A DNA stretch of 64,000 nucleotides from Corallococcus sp. NCRR (GCF_026965535.1 NZ_CP114039.1:930001-994000), one strand, 5' to 3'. Counted from the first letter of the stretch, positions 7,540-16,617 are shown. Notes: a model not told the origin generated them from the sequence alone. Made by a program: numbers and translations.

Positions 7540-10500
7540 TAGAAGTCCTGGCGGCGCTTCACGTTCCTCAACTGTTCGTGCAGGTCCTTCACCTGCTTGA
7601 GGGTCGGCGTCTCACTGCCGCCCACGATGAAGTCGTCCGCCAGCTTGTCGAAGAGGGTGCACTGCATCGACATGGCCTCGCAGCCATGGTTGTTCTTGAG
7701 CGACCGGAAGAGCGTCTTCGTCTGCGCCCATTCCTTCTCCAGCTCCGGAGGCAGGGTGCTCTCCTTGGCGGGCGCACGCGCTGGCGCGGGGCGCTTGGCG
7801 GGGCGTGCCGGCGCCGCCTTCTTCGCCGCGGGAGTGGGGGCGGCAGCGCCCTCCGCCGACGAACCCGGGCCGAGCAGGTCGTCCGCCAGCTCGTTGGTGT
7901 CCGTGGCATCCGGCTCGGTGGGGGCCTGCGCGGGCTCCGCGGCCACGTTCTGGGCAGGAGGCGTGTCCGTGGTTGCGGAAGGCGCGGGCGGACGGCCCTG
8001 GGGAGGCCCGGGCGGGATGGGAATCTGCTGCACCGGGGTGGGCGGAGGCGGCGTCGACGTCCGCGACTGCTCCAGGCCCGCGGCCACGCGCAGCTCGGGG
8101 ACGAAGTAGAGCCCCGCGCCGACGATGCCCAGCGCGACGACCATCAGCAGCAGGAACACCAGCGCGGAGCGCAGCGCCCCACCCTTGCGGACCGGCGCGG
8201 GCTCGCGGCGTGAGGCACGCGGCGGCTCCGCGGGCTCCGGCCGCACCGGTATGGCCTTGCGCCGGGTCGAGTCGTCGCGCGACGTGCGCGAGGTGGACGA
8301 CTCGTCCGGCTCCACGGCGGGCGCGGGGGCGCGGGCGACGGCGCGCATGCTCGACGCGGTGCTGGAGCGCGGGGGCGGCGTGCTCGGCGACGAACCGCGC
8401 ACGGCGCGCCGGGACCCCGTTTTTCCGCGGGCCGGAGCGGTGGGGCCGGTGTCGGCCTCACGCTTGCCCGTGGACGAGGAGGTCTCGCGCAGCAGCGACT
8501 CGTCCAGCATCACGCGGGCCTGGGGCTCCTCACGGCGCGAGGCCCGGGGCATGGGGATGCGCGGGTGCGTGTCCGCGTCACCCTCGCGCGCGGCCGGGGC
8601 GTCGTCTGGCTCCGCGGAGATGTACGGCACGCTGGAGTCCGCCTCCAGCGCGCGGGCATCCACCGAGACCAGGTCCTCCGACGGCCGCGTGTCCTGCATC
8701 GTGGGCCGGGGAGCCGGGCCCGCATCGAGCGGCTCGGAGTCCTCTTCGGCTTCGAAGGAGCGCGAGGCGCTGGGTTGGATGGAGGGCACCTGGATGGTGG
8801 GCGCCGCGTACGACGGCAGCGGCACCGGCGCCGGACGGCTGCCATTCGACGGCGTCGTCACGCCAGGGCGCGAGGACGACAGGGACGGCATCGCGGCCGT
8901 GGGGCGCTGACCTTCCGGGATGCGGGCCTCCACGGCACGCGCGGGCTCGGCGGCGCGGGGCGAATCGAAGCCACGCAACGGCTCCGACGCTCGCACCGGC
9001 TCGTAGGCCGGCAGGGGCTCCAAGGCGCGAGCCGCATCGAACGCGGGCGGCGCCGCGGGACGGCTGCCGTTCGACGGCGTCGTGACGCCAGGCCGCGCCG
9101 ACGCCAGGGACGGCATCGCGGCGGTGGGGCGCTGGCCTTCCGGGATGCGCACCTCCGCGGCGCGAAGCTCGGCGCCCGCGGAGCGGCCTCCTTCCGGGAG
9201 GGGCTCCGGCCACGGAAACGGGCTCTCCGGAAGCTCCTCGTCATCCGCGAACGGGCCGTCCGGCGGAGGCGGCGGCTCCATGAACGGCAGCGACTCCCCC
9301 GCCGATTCGAACCGCCCCGCCCCGGAGTCGAAGGAAGGCATCGGCGGAGGCGCCACCGGCCGCGACGCATCCACCGGCACGAAGGGCACGGGCCCCTCCG
9401 CGGTCCGCGCGGCGGCAACCGGCGCCATCGGAGGAGGCGGCACGCCCCGCGGGCCCACCGAATCGGAGAAGGGCAGCGAAGCCCCCCGCCCTCCCGCGTC
9501 CGCGAACGGCCGCGACACCGGCACGTCCGGCACCGGAGGCGCGTCGCGCGACGGCAGCCCTGGCTCCGCGTACGGCAGCGACGGGGCGCGCGGCGCGGTG
9601 GGCTCGCCCTGCGACTCGGAGCCCGGCAACGCGTCCGCGCGGGGCGCGGTGGGCTCGCCGAGCGCCGGGGCCTGCTCCTCCGCGGCGCGGTCCGAGGGCA
9701 ACCGGATGGCGGGCAGGCCCTCGAGGATGGTGGGCCGGTCCATCGCGTCCTGGCGGACCTCCACCGTGGGCGACGGCTCCGACGACGCGGGGCTGGGCCG
9801 CATCTTCGCGCGGGCCGCCTCCTCCAGCGCCTCCACCGGGAACGCGGGGCGCGTGGACTCGTCCACCATCACGCCGGGGCGCGTCTCACCGTCGTCGCGC
9901 GCGCCGCCGCCGTCCTCGCGGCTCCGGGGCGTGGGGTGGAAGGACAGCGGCTCCACCGGACCATCCAGGCGGATGGTCTTGGGCGGCAGCGGGGGCGCCT
10001 GCATCGCCGGGCGCGGCGCGGGGGCCAGCGCCTCGTACGTACCGCTGCCTCGCACGTCGCGCGACACCTCGCGCAGGGACGTCAGCAGACGGCGCTCGGA
10101 CTGGTAGTCCGCGGAGAACAGGTCGCGCATGAACTTGCTGACGCTCTCCGGGCCCGCGCTGGTGTCGATCTCCATCAGGCACGCCTGCAGGCGCCCCCGG
10201 AAGTCCTCCGCGTTCTGGAAGCGCTGGGCCGGATCCACCGCCAGCGCCTTCGCCACCAGCTGCGACACCGCCGGCGGCGTCAGCGGCTCCACCTCACCGA
10301 GCGGCGCCACCTTCGGGTTCGCCACCGCGGACATCAGTTCGCCCGGCGGCAGCGCGTCGAAGGGGTTCTTGCCGGAGATGAGCTCGTAGAGGCACAGGCC
10401 CACCGCGTACAGGTCGCTGCGGCGGTCCACCGGCTGGTGCCGGGCCTGCTCGGGCGACATGTAGAGGAACTTGCCCAGGATGATGCTGGGGTTCGTCTTC

Positions 10501-11063
10501 GCCGCCGACAGCCGGCTCTTGGCCAGGCCGAAGTCGATGACCTTCACCTCCCCCTCGTAGGAGATGAGGATGTTCTGCGGCGAGATGTCCCGGTGGACGA
10601 GCTTCAGCTCCTTCTCTTCCTCGTCCCGCTTGCGGTGCGCGTACGCCAGCGCGTCCAGCACCCGGCCCATCACGTACAGCACGAAGGTGAGCGGCAGCGG
10701 CGTCTGCCGGTCGCGCACGCGCGCGGCCACCTTGCGCAGGTCCTTGCCGTCCACGTACTCGAGGGCCATGTAGGCCTCGCCCTCGTGCACGCCCATGTCC
10801 AGCACCTGCGCGATGGAGCCGTGCCCCAGCCGCACCAGCGTGCGCGCCTCACCGACGAAGCGGTCGACGAAGTCCTGGTCCTCCGCGAACTGCGGGAGGA
10901 TCTTCTTGATGACGCACAGCTTCTCGAAGCCCTGCGCGCCCTCCAGGCGGGCGAGGTAGATCTCCCCCATGCCGCCGGTGGCCAGGTGCGACAGGAGCGT
11001 GTACCGGCCGAAGGGCTGCGGCCGGAAGGGACGCAATCGGGCGGGCTGGGTCGAAGAGTTCAT
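7539..11063 (-). CDS. Hanks-type serine/threonine protein kinase with long Pro-rich linker and one TM segment
   Basis: Protein of 1174 aa. The kinase domain spans about residues 18-290 and is catalytically complete: the Gly loop ATGGMGEIYLAR, the lysine in CVIKKI, HRDISPQN, DFGLAKS and the MSPEQAR activation-segment end. The HRDISPQN form is common in myxobacterial kinases. Residues about 350-970 are Pro/Ala/Arg-rich low complexity and include a 75-residue direct duplication. A single membrane helix (SALVFLLLMVVALGIVGAG) lies near residue 973, followed by a Pro-rich stretch and a C-terminal about 80-residue region with a Cys pair (GCEAMSMQC) that is probably periplasmic. The topology suggests transmembrane signalling: cytoplasmic kinase, extracytoplasmic tail. 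Substrates are unknown. Confidence 0.92.
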   Translation of the reverse strand: MNSSTQPARLRPFRPQPFGRYTLLSHLATGGMGEIYLARLEGAQGFEKLCVIKKILPQFAEDQDFVDRFVGEARTLVRLGHGSIAQVLDMGVHEGEAYMALEYVDGKDLRKVAARVRDRQTPLPLTFVLYVMGRVLDALAYAHRKRDEEEKELKLVHRDISPQNILISYEGEVKVIDFGLAKSRLSAAKTNPSIILGKFLYMSPEQARHQPVDRRSDLYAVGLCLYELISGKNPFDALPPGELMSAVANPKVAPLGEVEPLTPPAVSQLVAKALAVDPAQRFQNAEDFRGRLQACLMEIDTSAGPESVSKFMRDLFSADYQSERRLLTSLREVSRDVRGSGTYEALAPAPRPAMQAPPLPPKTIRLDGPVEPLSFHPTPRSREDGGGARDDGETRPGVMVDESTRPAFPVEALEEAARAKMRPSPASSEPSPTVEVRQDAMDRPTILEGLPAIRLPSDRAAEEQAPALGEPTAPRADALPGSESQGEPTAPRAPSLPYAEPGLPSRDAPPVPDVPVSRPFADAGGRGASLPFSDSVGPRGVPPPPMAPVAAARTAEGPVPFVPVDASRPVAPPPMPSFDSGAGRFESAGESLPFMEPPPPPDGPFADDEELPESPFPWPEPLPEGGRSAGAELRAAEVRIPEGQRPTAAMPSLASARPGVTTPSNGSRPAAPPAFDAARALEPLPAYEPVRASEPLRGFDSPRAAEPARAVEARIPEGQRPTAAMPSLSSSRPGVTTPSNGSRPAPVPLPSYAAPTIQVPSIQPSASRSFEAEEDSEPLDAGPAPRPTMQDTRPSEDLVSVDARALEADSSVPYISAEPDDAPAAREGDADTHPRIPMPRASRREEPQARVMLDESLLRETSSSTGKREADTGPTAPARGKTGSRRAVRGSSPSTPPPRSSTASSMRAVARAPAPAVEPDESSTSRTSRDDSTRRKAIPVRPEPAEPPRASRREPAPVRKGGALRSALVFLLLMVVALGIVGAGLYFVPELRVAAGLEQSRTSTPPPPTPVQQIPIPPGPPQGRPPAPSATTDTPPAQNVAAEPAQAPTEPDATDTNELADDLLGPGSSAEGAAAPTPAAKKAAPARPAKRPAPARAPAKESTLPPELEKEWAQTKTLFRSLKNNHGCEAMSMQCTLFDKLADDFIVGGSETPTLKQVKDLHEQLRNVKRRQDF
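8832..9165 (-). repeat. Direct repeat pair inside the kinase linker
   Basis: Two copies of about 105 bp, 8832-8940 and 9057-9165, are offset by exactly 225 bp (75 codons). Both encode the IPEGQRPTAAMPSL segment followed by RPGVTTPSNGSRP with few differences. This is a recent in-frame duplication within the low-complexity linker. Confidence 0.8.
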
Positions 11064-11148
11064 GCGGTGCGGGGGTCCACCACGGAAACCGCATTGAACC
11101 CCGGGCAGGGGGCCCGCTTCAACCCGTCAACCGGCCGCGCCGGCCGCC

Positions 11149-12843
11149 TCACCGGATACCGGGGTTGGTCAGCATGCCCATGTCCTCTTCAATCACCTCG
11201 AAAACCGCGACCTTGTCGCGGGGGGGCCGCACCACCCGCTCGCCCAGGGGCATCACGTCGAAGCGGGCCCCGGTGGCCGCCAGCAGCTTGCCGGTCATCA
11301 GCACCTGGCCGGGCGCCGCGGTGGAGGCCAGCCAGCCCGCCACCCCCATGCCCTCTCCCACGGCGCTGTACTCCGTGCGGGCCTCGGTGCCGATCATCCC
11401 CACCAGCGCCTTGGTGGAGTGCAGCGCGATCCGCAGGTCGCACCGCTCGTCCTGGGGCCTGCGGGCCATGCCCCGCTCCCAGTCCGCGCGCAGGGCCAGC
11501 GCCGCCCTCACCGCGCGCACCGCGTCGTCGCCCTTGGCGTAGGGCACGCCGAAGAGGGCGCGCATGGACTCGCCCAGGAAGCCTTCGACGGTGGCCTCGA
11601 AGCTGAAGACGATGCCGCTCATGCGCGCGTGGAAGTCGTTGAGCAGCTGCGTGGCCCGCGCCGCGCCCAGCCGGCTGACGACGCCGCCGAAGTCCGCCAG
11701 CTCCGCGTGCAGCACGGTGAGGTTCTTCTCCTCCAGGCCCGGCAGCCTGCCGCCCGTGCGCTGGGCCTCGGCGGCGCGGCGCTCGGCCACCTCCGGCGAG
11801 TGGTAGCGCTCCAGGTTGCGCCGCATCCGGTCCGTGCTGGAGCCGTCGCGCACGGCGAAGCGCTGCACGCCGCTGGCCACCAGGTGGGCCACCGCGGTGC
11901 ACGCGTCCAGCATCAGCTCCAGGCTGGTGTCGCCCCCGCCGGGCACGTTGACGTAGAGCACGCCCGCGAAGGGCGGCTCGGTGCCGACGGGGATGCACAG
12001 CACCCGGTCCACGCCGTACATGATGACGCTCTCGCGTCCGGCGAAGCGGCGGTCGTCCTTCACGTCGCCCACGGCGATGGCGCGGCCCTGGCGGATGGCC
12101 TCGTCCACGATGGCGTCCGACACGGGCACTTCGCCCTTGGCCAACCGACCCCGGTGGCGCACCGCCGCGGGCACCAGCGGCCCGGTGGCGTGCTTGAGCA
12201 GCACCACCGCCGTGGTGGCGTCGGTGCGCTCCAGGAGCCGGTCCATCGCGGACTCCAGGAACGCGGTCAGCGTGCGCGCGGTGGCCAGCGCCTCCGCGGC
12301 GTGCACCAGCAGCACCAGCGTCTCGTACGACACGCGCGGGCTGGCGACGGCGGAGCCCGCGGGCACGGGCGAGGGACCGGAGAACGCATCGTCGAACGGC
12401 AGCGGCCCCACGTTGTCCAGGAGGCGCAGCACGTCCGCGTCCCTGACGTTCTTGGCCAGGAGCACGGAGGGGCCCACGTCCGTGCCGTGCCCGAAGCGCA
12501 CGACGCCGCCCGCGCCCAGGTCCATCATCTCCGTTGCGGCGTTCTCCACCGTGTGCGGCTGGCGCACCGCCAGGGTGTTCTCCCCCAGCACCACGGTGTC
12601 GCCCGCGTTCAGGTGCTTGCTGCCCTGGAGCGGCGAGCCGTTCACCCGGCTGCCATTGCGGCTGCCCAGGTCCTCGATGCGCAGCACGTCACCTTCGACG
12701 TAGAGCCGCGCGTGCCGGCGCGACACCAGGTCGCCGCCCAGCACGATGTCGTTCTCGTCCGCACGGCCGAGGCTGGTGACGCCCTCCGGCAGGTCGTACG
12801 ACGTGTCGAAGTAGCCGGGCCCGTTGATGATGATCTGCCACAT
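11149..12843 (-). CDS. FHA-GAF-adenylate/guanylate cyclase-like protein
   Basis: Signalling protein of 564 aa. An FHA phosphothreonine-binding domain occupies about residues 1-95 (SLGRADENDIVL, SRRHARL, DLGSRNGSRVNG). A GAF-like domain lies at about 165-320, and a class III nucleotide cyclase-like domain at about 370-545 (LTVLHAELADFG through GFLGESMRALFG). Both metal-binding Asp positions of active class III cyclases appear to be Glu here, so catalysis is uncertain. ATG at 12843 matches the FHA start; a TTG at 12852 has better spacing to a GGGAGG and is an alternative. It lies downstream of no obvious partner, but an FHA reader next to a Ser/Thr kinase gene suggests a phospho-signalling pair. 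Confidence 0.85.
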   Translation of the reverse strand: MWQIIINGPGYFDTSYDLPEGVTSLGRADENDIVLGGDLVSRRHARLYVEGDVLRIEDLGSRNGSRVNGSPLQGSKHLNAGDTVVLGENTLAVRQPHTVENAATEMMDLGAGGVVRFGHGTDVGPSVLLAKNVRDADVLRLLDNVGPLPFDDAFSGPSPVPAGSAVASPRVSYETLVLLVHAAEALATARTLTAFLESAMDRLLERTDATTAVVLLKHATGPLVPAAVRHRGRLAKGEVPVSDAIVDEAIRQGRAIAVGDVKDDRRFAGRESVIMYGVDRVLCIPVGTEPPFAGVLYVNVPGGGDTSLELMLDACTAVAHLVASGVQRFAVRDGSSTDRMRRNLERYHSPEVAERRAAEAQRTGGRLPGLEEKNLTVLHAELADFGGVVSRLGAARATQLLNDFHARMSGIVFSFEATVEGFLGESMRALFGVPYAKGDDAVRAVRAALALRADWERGMARRPQDERCDLRIALHSTKALVGMIGTEARTEYSAVGEGMGVAGWLASTAAPGQVLMTGKLLAATGARFDVMPLGERVVRPPRDKVAVFEVIEEDMGMLTNPGIR

Positions 12844-13045
12844 CGGGCGCAAGACATTACACGACCTCCCAATCTTCCGAGAGTCCGAGACGCTTTCCCG
12901 TGGAAGACGGGCGTCCAGCCGAGGCCCCGGCAGCCCTCCCGCGTCGCGTCATACCCGGGGGGCTCCACCCCGATGCCGGGGTCGGAGTTCACCTGGGGCG
13001 GTGGATGAAGCGGAAATCACCCACGCGCAGCGTGCGGAATTGTGC

Positions 13046-13819
13046 TCAGGGCACACCGCCGTCGGGGAGCTGGCCGTTCACCACCGACAGCGCGTCCAGG
13101 TCGAAGCCGCCGGACGTGCCGCCGTAGCTGTTGAGCCCCGTGTCGGTGAGGCGCACGAAGCGCGCGCGGGGAAGGCCCACGTCCGCCAGGTCGAAGCCGT
13201 CCCCGCCCGCCACGGCCGGGTCGGTGGGGGACACGCCGTTGTCCGGTGCCGAGTGCACCGGGTGCGTGCCGGCACAGCCCGGGTAGCCGCCGTCCTTGTC
13301 GGTGGCGTCGCACGGGAAGTCGAACCAGGTGACGCCGTCGTCGCTGACGGACACCTGGGCCGTCTCCGCGAAGATGTCGCCGCCGAACTTCTGGAAGGCG
13401 TTCTCGAACACGAGCAGGTCCACGCCCGGGCCGTCCACCGCGAACAGGTCGGTGAACTCCAAAGTGATGGAGCCGCCCCGCCCCAGCGACAGCACGTCGA
13501 GCGAGCCGGTGTTCTGCCCCGCCCCCACCGGAGGCCCGAGCACGATGTCCGGGAAGCGGTCCTGCCCGAAGCCGGCCGAGTCGCCGAACGCGTACGCCGT
13601 CACGCGGTCCGCGAACGGATCCACCGGCCGCGAGCCCGCGTCGACACCGGCATCGGCGTCCGTCCCCGCATCGGCCTCCGTGCCTGCATCGGGGACACCG
13701 GCATCCGTCTGGATGCCGGCATCCACGAGTTCCTCCCCCGGAAGCGGTCCGGGCTCGGACTCGCCCGTGCACGCGCCCAGGGCCAGCAGCGCGCCGAGCG
13801 CGAGCAGCGGGCGCTTCAT
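13046..13819 (-). CDS. B12-locus surface lipoprotein, B family, copy 1
   Basis: Protein of 257 aa with a lipoprotein signal (lipobox LGAC, Cys17) and an Asp-Ala-Gly-rich linker (residues about 33-60), then a domain of about 195 residues shared with the copy at 15947-16609. Conserved segments are DPFADRV, GFGQ, GSLDVLSLGR, DGPGVDLLVFENAF, VSDDGVTW, GGDGFDLADVGL and GGFDLDAL. The linker plus lipid anchor suggest display at the outer membrane. Its ATG overlaps the A1 stop by one base, so it is the second cistron of the unit controlled by the cobalamin riboswitch at 15323-15455. I do not recognise an assigned biochemical function. Cobamide binding or docking to the receptor is inference from context. 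Confidence 0.85.
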   Translation of the reverse strand: MKRPLLALGALLALGACTGESEPGPLPGEELVDAGIQTDAGVPDAGTEADAGTDADAGVDAGSRPVDPFADRVTAYAFGDSAGFGQDRFPDIVLGPPVGAGQNTGSLDVLSLGRGGSITLEFTDLFAVDGPGVDLLVFENAFQKFGGDIFAETAQVSVSDDGVTWFDFPCDATDKDGGYPGCAGTHPVHSAPDNGVSPTDPAVAGGDGFDLADVGLPRARFVRLTDTGLNSYGGTSGGFDLDALSVVNGQLPDGGVP

Positions 13820-15135
13820 CACTGGCCCTGCCGGATGCGCACGAGGCGGCGGCCGTTGACGTCCTTCACTCCCACGAGCAGGTCCGCGCCCAGCGACGAC
13901 AGCAGGTCCACATTCGTGCACGCGTCCGCGGCGTTGAGCACCGCCGTGCGCGTGCCCACGCTGATGGGCTGGCCGCCGCCCAGGCCGGGCGTGAGCGAGA
14001 AGCGCGACACGTCCGTGACGCCGAAGCCCGCGGCGCCGTAGGCACCGCGCACCACCGCCACGCCGTTGCCGAAGCTCGCGGCGTTGTTGAAGTCAGAGCC
14101 CACGTCCACCTTCGGCTCGTTCGTGAGAACCACCGGCGTGCGATTGGCCAGCGCCTCGCCCAGCTTCGCGTTGGACACGGCGTGCGCCACGTTCACGTAC
14201 GTGTCCGCCTCCGCGTAGCCGAACACCGAGATGCCGTTGTCCGCGACGGCGGTGAAGCCGCTGGCGCCCACCTGCGCCGGGAAGTCCACCACCTTCACGG
14301 CGACGTAGGGCTTGGCGGAGGTCACCAGCGCGTAGATGCCCAGGTCTCCCGACACGGTGTCCAGGCCGCCGCCGTTGACGAAGAACGCGTCCGTGGTGCC
14401 CGCGGCGGTGTAGTTGGACGGAGCGTTGAGGTAGGCCGTCGCGTCGCGCCCGGACGCATCCACCACCGCGACGGAGCCCGGCGCGGGGAAGCCGCTCTTC
14501 GTGTAGCCCGCGAGCAGGCGCGTGCCGTCATAAGCCAGGTAGTAGGACGGGAAGGTGGCGGTCGGGTTGGAGCGATCCGCGGGCGCGATCACCGTGTCGA
14601 TCGCCGCGCTCCCCAGCGCCACGTCCGGCCAGGTGCCCAGCGCGAAGACATCGCGGCCCGTGGCCGTCTCGCGCAACCCGAAGAGCGAATGCGTGGGGCC
14701 GGGCGTGGACACCACCGCGAGCACCTCCGTGGACAGGTCCGCGGACTCCGCGACGCTGAAGCCCGCCTGGAGCTGGAGCGTGCCCAGCACCTGCTCGCGA
14801 GGCAGCGGGGCGCAGGCGACCGTGCCGCCATCCGTGTCGGTGCCACCATCGGTCTCCGTGCCCGCGTCGGTGCCGGTGCCCGCGTCGGCCTCCGTGCCCG
14901 CGTCCGTGCCGGTGCCCGCGTCGTCCTCTTCGATGTCGACGACGACCTGGGTGCACTTCTCCTCGACGCAGGCCCAGGCCTGGCCCGCCGGGGCGGCGCC
15001 CTTGTCGCGGCAGTCGAAGGCGTCCACGCACTCATCGTCGCCGCAGCCCGTGCCGCCCAGCACCACCGCCAGCAGGGCGCCCATCAGCGCCGCGCGCTGG
15101 CCCTTCGTGCCCATCCGCTTCATGTCGGTCCGCAT
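13819..15135 (-). CDS. B12-locus surface lipoprotein, A family, copy 1
   Basis: Protein of 438 aa. After a lipoprotein signal ending GGTGC comes a short Cys motif (ECVDAFDCRDKGAAPAGQ, then ACVEEKC), a linker of six DAGTxT-type units, and a C-terminal beta-rich domain of about 320 aa starting LGTLQLQAGF. It is clearly paralogous to the protein at 16618-18042 along its whole length. ATG at 15135 is preceded by AGGAG and GAGG at good spacing; ATG at 15123 is an alternative. It is the first gene after a cobalamin riboswitch and is followed by B1. The all-beta repeats (GSVAVVDASG, LDTVSGDLGIYAL) could be a propeller, but this is not certain. Function is inferred only from the riboswitch and neighbours. 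Confidence 0.85.
   Translation of the reverse strand: MRTDMKRMGTKGQRAALMGALLAVVLGGTGCGDDECVDAFDCRDKGAAPAGQAWACVEEKCTQVVVDIEEDDAGTGTDAGTEADAGTGTDAGTETDGGTDTDGGTVACAPLPREQVLGTLQLQAGFSVAESADLSTEVLAVVSTPGPTHSLFGLRETATGRDVFALGTWPDVALGSAAIDTVIAPADRSNPTATFPSYYLAYDGTRLLAGYTKSGFPAPGSVAVVDASGRDATAYLNAPSNYTAAGTTDAFFVNGGGLDTVSGDLGIYALVTSAKPYVAVKVVDFPAQVGASGFTAVADNGISVFGYAEADTYVNVAHAVSNAKLGEALANRTPVVLTNEPKVDVGSDFNNAASFGNGVAVVRGAYGAAGFGVTDVSRFSLTPGLGGGQPISVGTRTAVLNAADACTNVDLLSSLGADLLVGVKDVNGRRLVRIRQGQ
14821..14923 (-). repeat. 18-bp tandem repeat encoding DAGTxT units (A1)
   Basis: About six imperfect 18-bp units encode DAGTGT/DAGTEA/DGGTDT hexapeptides between the Cys motif and the main domain. Gains or losses of units keep the frame, so length should vary between strains. 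Confidence 0.8.
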
Positions 15136-15218
15136 CGCGTCCTCGCTCCTGGCCTTCCCGCACGAAAGGCGGAAGGCATTGCCCTGGCGGGAGGCTTTCG
15201 CGGACGGAAGGCACCGGA

Positions 15219-15246
15219 CCTCCAGGTGCGCGTCGCACCCTGGAGG
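15219..15246 (-). promoter_or_regulatory. Strong hairpin in the leader of A1
   Basis: In the transcript sense CCTCCAGG-GTGCG-ACG-CGCAC-CTGGAGG folds as a long near-perfect stem about 85 nt upstream of the start codon, between the riboswitch aptamer and the gene. It is a candidate part of the expression platform. There is no U tract, so simple intrinsic termination is not obvious. Confidence 0.5.
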
Positions 15247-15256
15247 CCTGCCTTCG

Positions 15257-15286
15257 CCGTCAGCTCCCCGCGGAGGTTCCGGTCTG
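15257..15286 (-). promoter_or_regulatory. Conserved 30-nt leader element, copy 1
   Basis: This 30-nt stretch matches 18162-18191 at 27 of 30 positions although the flanking leaders differ. In RNA it contains CCUCC facing GGGGAG, so it can form a short hairpin or mimic/sequester a ribosome site. It lies between the aptamer and the start codon of A1. Confidence 0.55.
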
Positions 15287-15322
15287 TCGCCGGGCCCTCC
15301 ACGCGGAGGACGCCGGGTCTTC

Positions 15323-15455
15323 GCCAGGTCTTCGGACTCGCTGAAACGGTGTTCGTGCGAACGCTGTTCCTGCTTACCGCTGCGGGGCAGTCCCGGACTC
15401 ACACCGGGTTCCCTGGAAGCCCTCACGCCCCATGGCGTGAAGGCATCGATGACGG
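15323..15455 (-). promoter_or_regulatory. Cobalamin riboswitch 1, upstream of the A1-B1 unit
   Basis: In the transcript sense the conserved core reads GGGAA, then CCGGTGTGAGTCCGGGAC, then TGCCCCGCAGCGGTAA (plus-strand 15376-15414). The P1 closing strand AGTCCGAAGACCTGGC follows at 15323-15338. An upstream hairpin ACGCC/GGCGT sits before the GGGAA. This arrangement is the standard AdoCbl-type aptamer. The 5' boundary is estimated. B12 binding would be expected to repress A1-B1. Confidence 0.92.
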
Positions 15456-15484
15456 GGCGGGACTATGGCGACCCAGGAGCAAAG

Positions 15485-15802
15485 TCAATGCGGCGCGAGT
15501 TCAGCGCGTCGCTCGCGCATCAACACGTAGCGCCGCGTGCTGCCGTCCACGACGACGGTGGACACCACGCGCCAGCCCTCCGCCCCCAGGCGCTGGAGCT
15601 CCGCGAGGTCCTCGTCCGGGCCCTCTCGCTTGACGAAGGTGTACTCGTACGCCGGTGCCGGCGGAGGCGCTGGCGGCGGAGGCGCTACCTTCGGTGGCGC
15701 GGCACGCGTGCGGGAGGACGTCTGCGCCCAGACCTCCGAGGGCACGAGGAGTGGAGCGGCCATGCCGAGCAGCACGAGGAGTGATGCGGAACGACGTTTC
15801 AT
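15485..15802 (-). CDS. DUF4177 domain secreted protein
   Basis: Protein of 105 aa with a Sec signal peptide (MKRRSASLLVLLGMAAPLL, cleavage probably after VWA), a Pro-rich linker and a DUF4177 domain at about residues 50-100 (YEYTFVKREGPDEDLAEL then LGAEGWRVVSTVVVD). DUF4177 proteins are small and of unknown function. It sits between the two riboswitch units on the same strand. Since 143 nt separate it from B2 and riboswitch 1 follows it, it may be a trailing cistron of the A2-B2 unit or an independent gene. Confidence 0.85.
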   Translation of the reverse strand: MKRRSASLLVLLGMAAPLLVPSEVWAQTSSRTRAAPPKVAPPPPAPPPAPAYEYTFVKREGPDEDLAELQRLGAEGWRVVSTVVVDGSTRRYVLMRERRAELAPH

Positions 15803-15946
15803 GAAGGCACATCCGGGGGAGGGACAACGGGCATCTAATGCCGCCACCCCCACCCCGGAAGCCTCGTGCGGCCCGGACTCGCCGTATGAACGCGCGAGAC
15901 CGCCGGGACCGTCCGCTGGAGAACGGCTCCGGCGCTCGCGGCGCGG

Positions 15947-16609
15947 CTACGGCAACTGCACGCCGTTCACCACCGCGACGGCATCCAGGTCGAAGCCGCC
16001 GCTGGTGCCCGCGTAGCCGTTGGCGCCCGAATCGCGGATGCGCACGAAGCGGGCGCGCGTGAGGCCCACGTCCGCCAGGTCGAAGCCGTCCCCGCCCGCC
16101 ACGGCCGGGTCGGTGGCCGGGATGCCGTTGGAGGGGTGTGAGTACACGGGCGTGACGCCCGCGCAGCCCGGGTAGTTGTTCGCCACGTCGGAGGAGGCGC
16201 AGGGGAACTCGTGCCAGATGATGCCGTCGTCGCTGACGGCCACCACGCCCGTCTCCGCGAACGGCTTGCCGCTGGGCTTGATGAACGCGTTCTCGAAGAC
16301 GAGCAGGTCCACGCCTGGCCCGTCCGTGACGGCGATGTCCGTGAACTCCAGCACGATGACGCCGTTGCGTCCGAGCGACAGCACGTCCAGCGAGCCCGAC
16401 GACGCGCCATCCCCCCGCGGAGCGCCCAGCACGATGCCCGGCAGCTGGGCCTGACCGAATCCGGCGCCCGAGCCCGGAGAGAACGACACGATGCGGTCCG
16501 CGAACGGATCCCCCACCAGCGGCTGGCCCTGGAGGGAGTCCTGCCAGTCCTCGCCGCCGCAAGCCACGGAGAGGAGCGCGGTGAAGCCCAGCGCGAAGGT
16601 CTTCTTCAT
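15947..16609 (-). CDS. B12-locus surface lipoprotein, B family, copy 2
   Basis: Protein of 220 aa, paralogous to the B1 protein but lacking the Asp-Ala-Gly linker: after the signal (MKKTFALGFTALLSVAC, lipid Cys17) the conserved DPFADRIVSF segment follows within about 20 residues. GFGQAQLPGIVLG, GSLDVLSLGR, DGPGVDLLVFENAF, VSDDGIIW and GGFDLDAV are conserved. An upstream GTG at 16621 overlaps the A2 stop as GTGA and is a plausible coupled start; ATG 16609 gives the classical signal peptide. It is the second cistron behind riboswitch 2. Function unknown; a cobamide-related role is inference. Confidence 0.85.
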   Translation of the reverse strand: MKKTFALGFTALLSVACGGEDWQDSLQGQPLVGDPFADRIVSFSPGSGAGFGQAQLPGIVLGAPRGDGASSGSLDVLSLGRNGVIVLEFTDIAVTDGPGVDLLVFENAFIKPSGKPFAETGVVAVSDDGIIWHEFPCASSDVANNYPGCAGVTPVYSHPSNGIPATDPAVAGGDGFDLADVGLTRARFVRIRDSGANGYAGTSGGFDLDAVAVVNGVQLP

Positions 16610-16617
16610 GGGCGTGC

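Noticed and set aside
8565-11606. 1013-codon plus-strand open frame
   Set aside because: Antisense to the Ser/Thr kinase, whose catalytic motifs prove the minus strand is coding.
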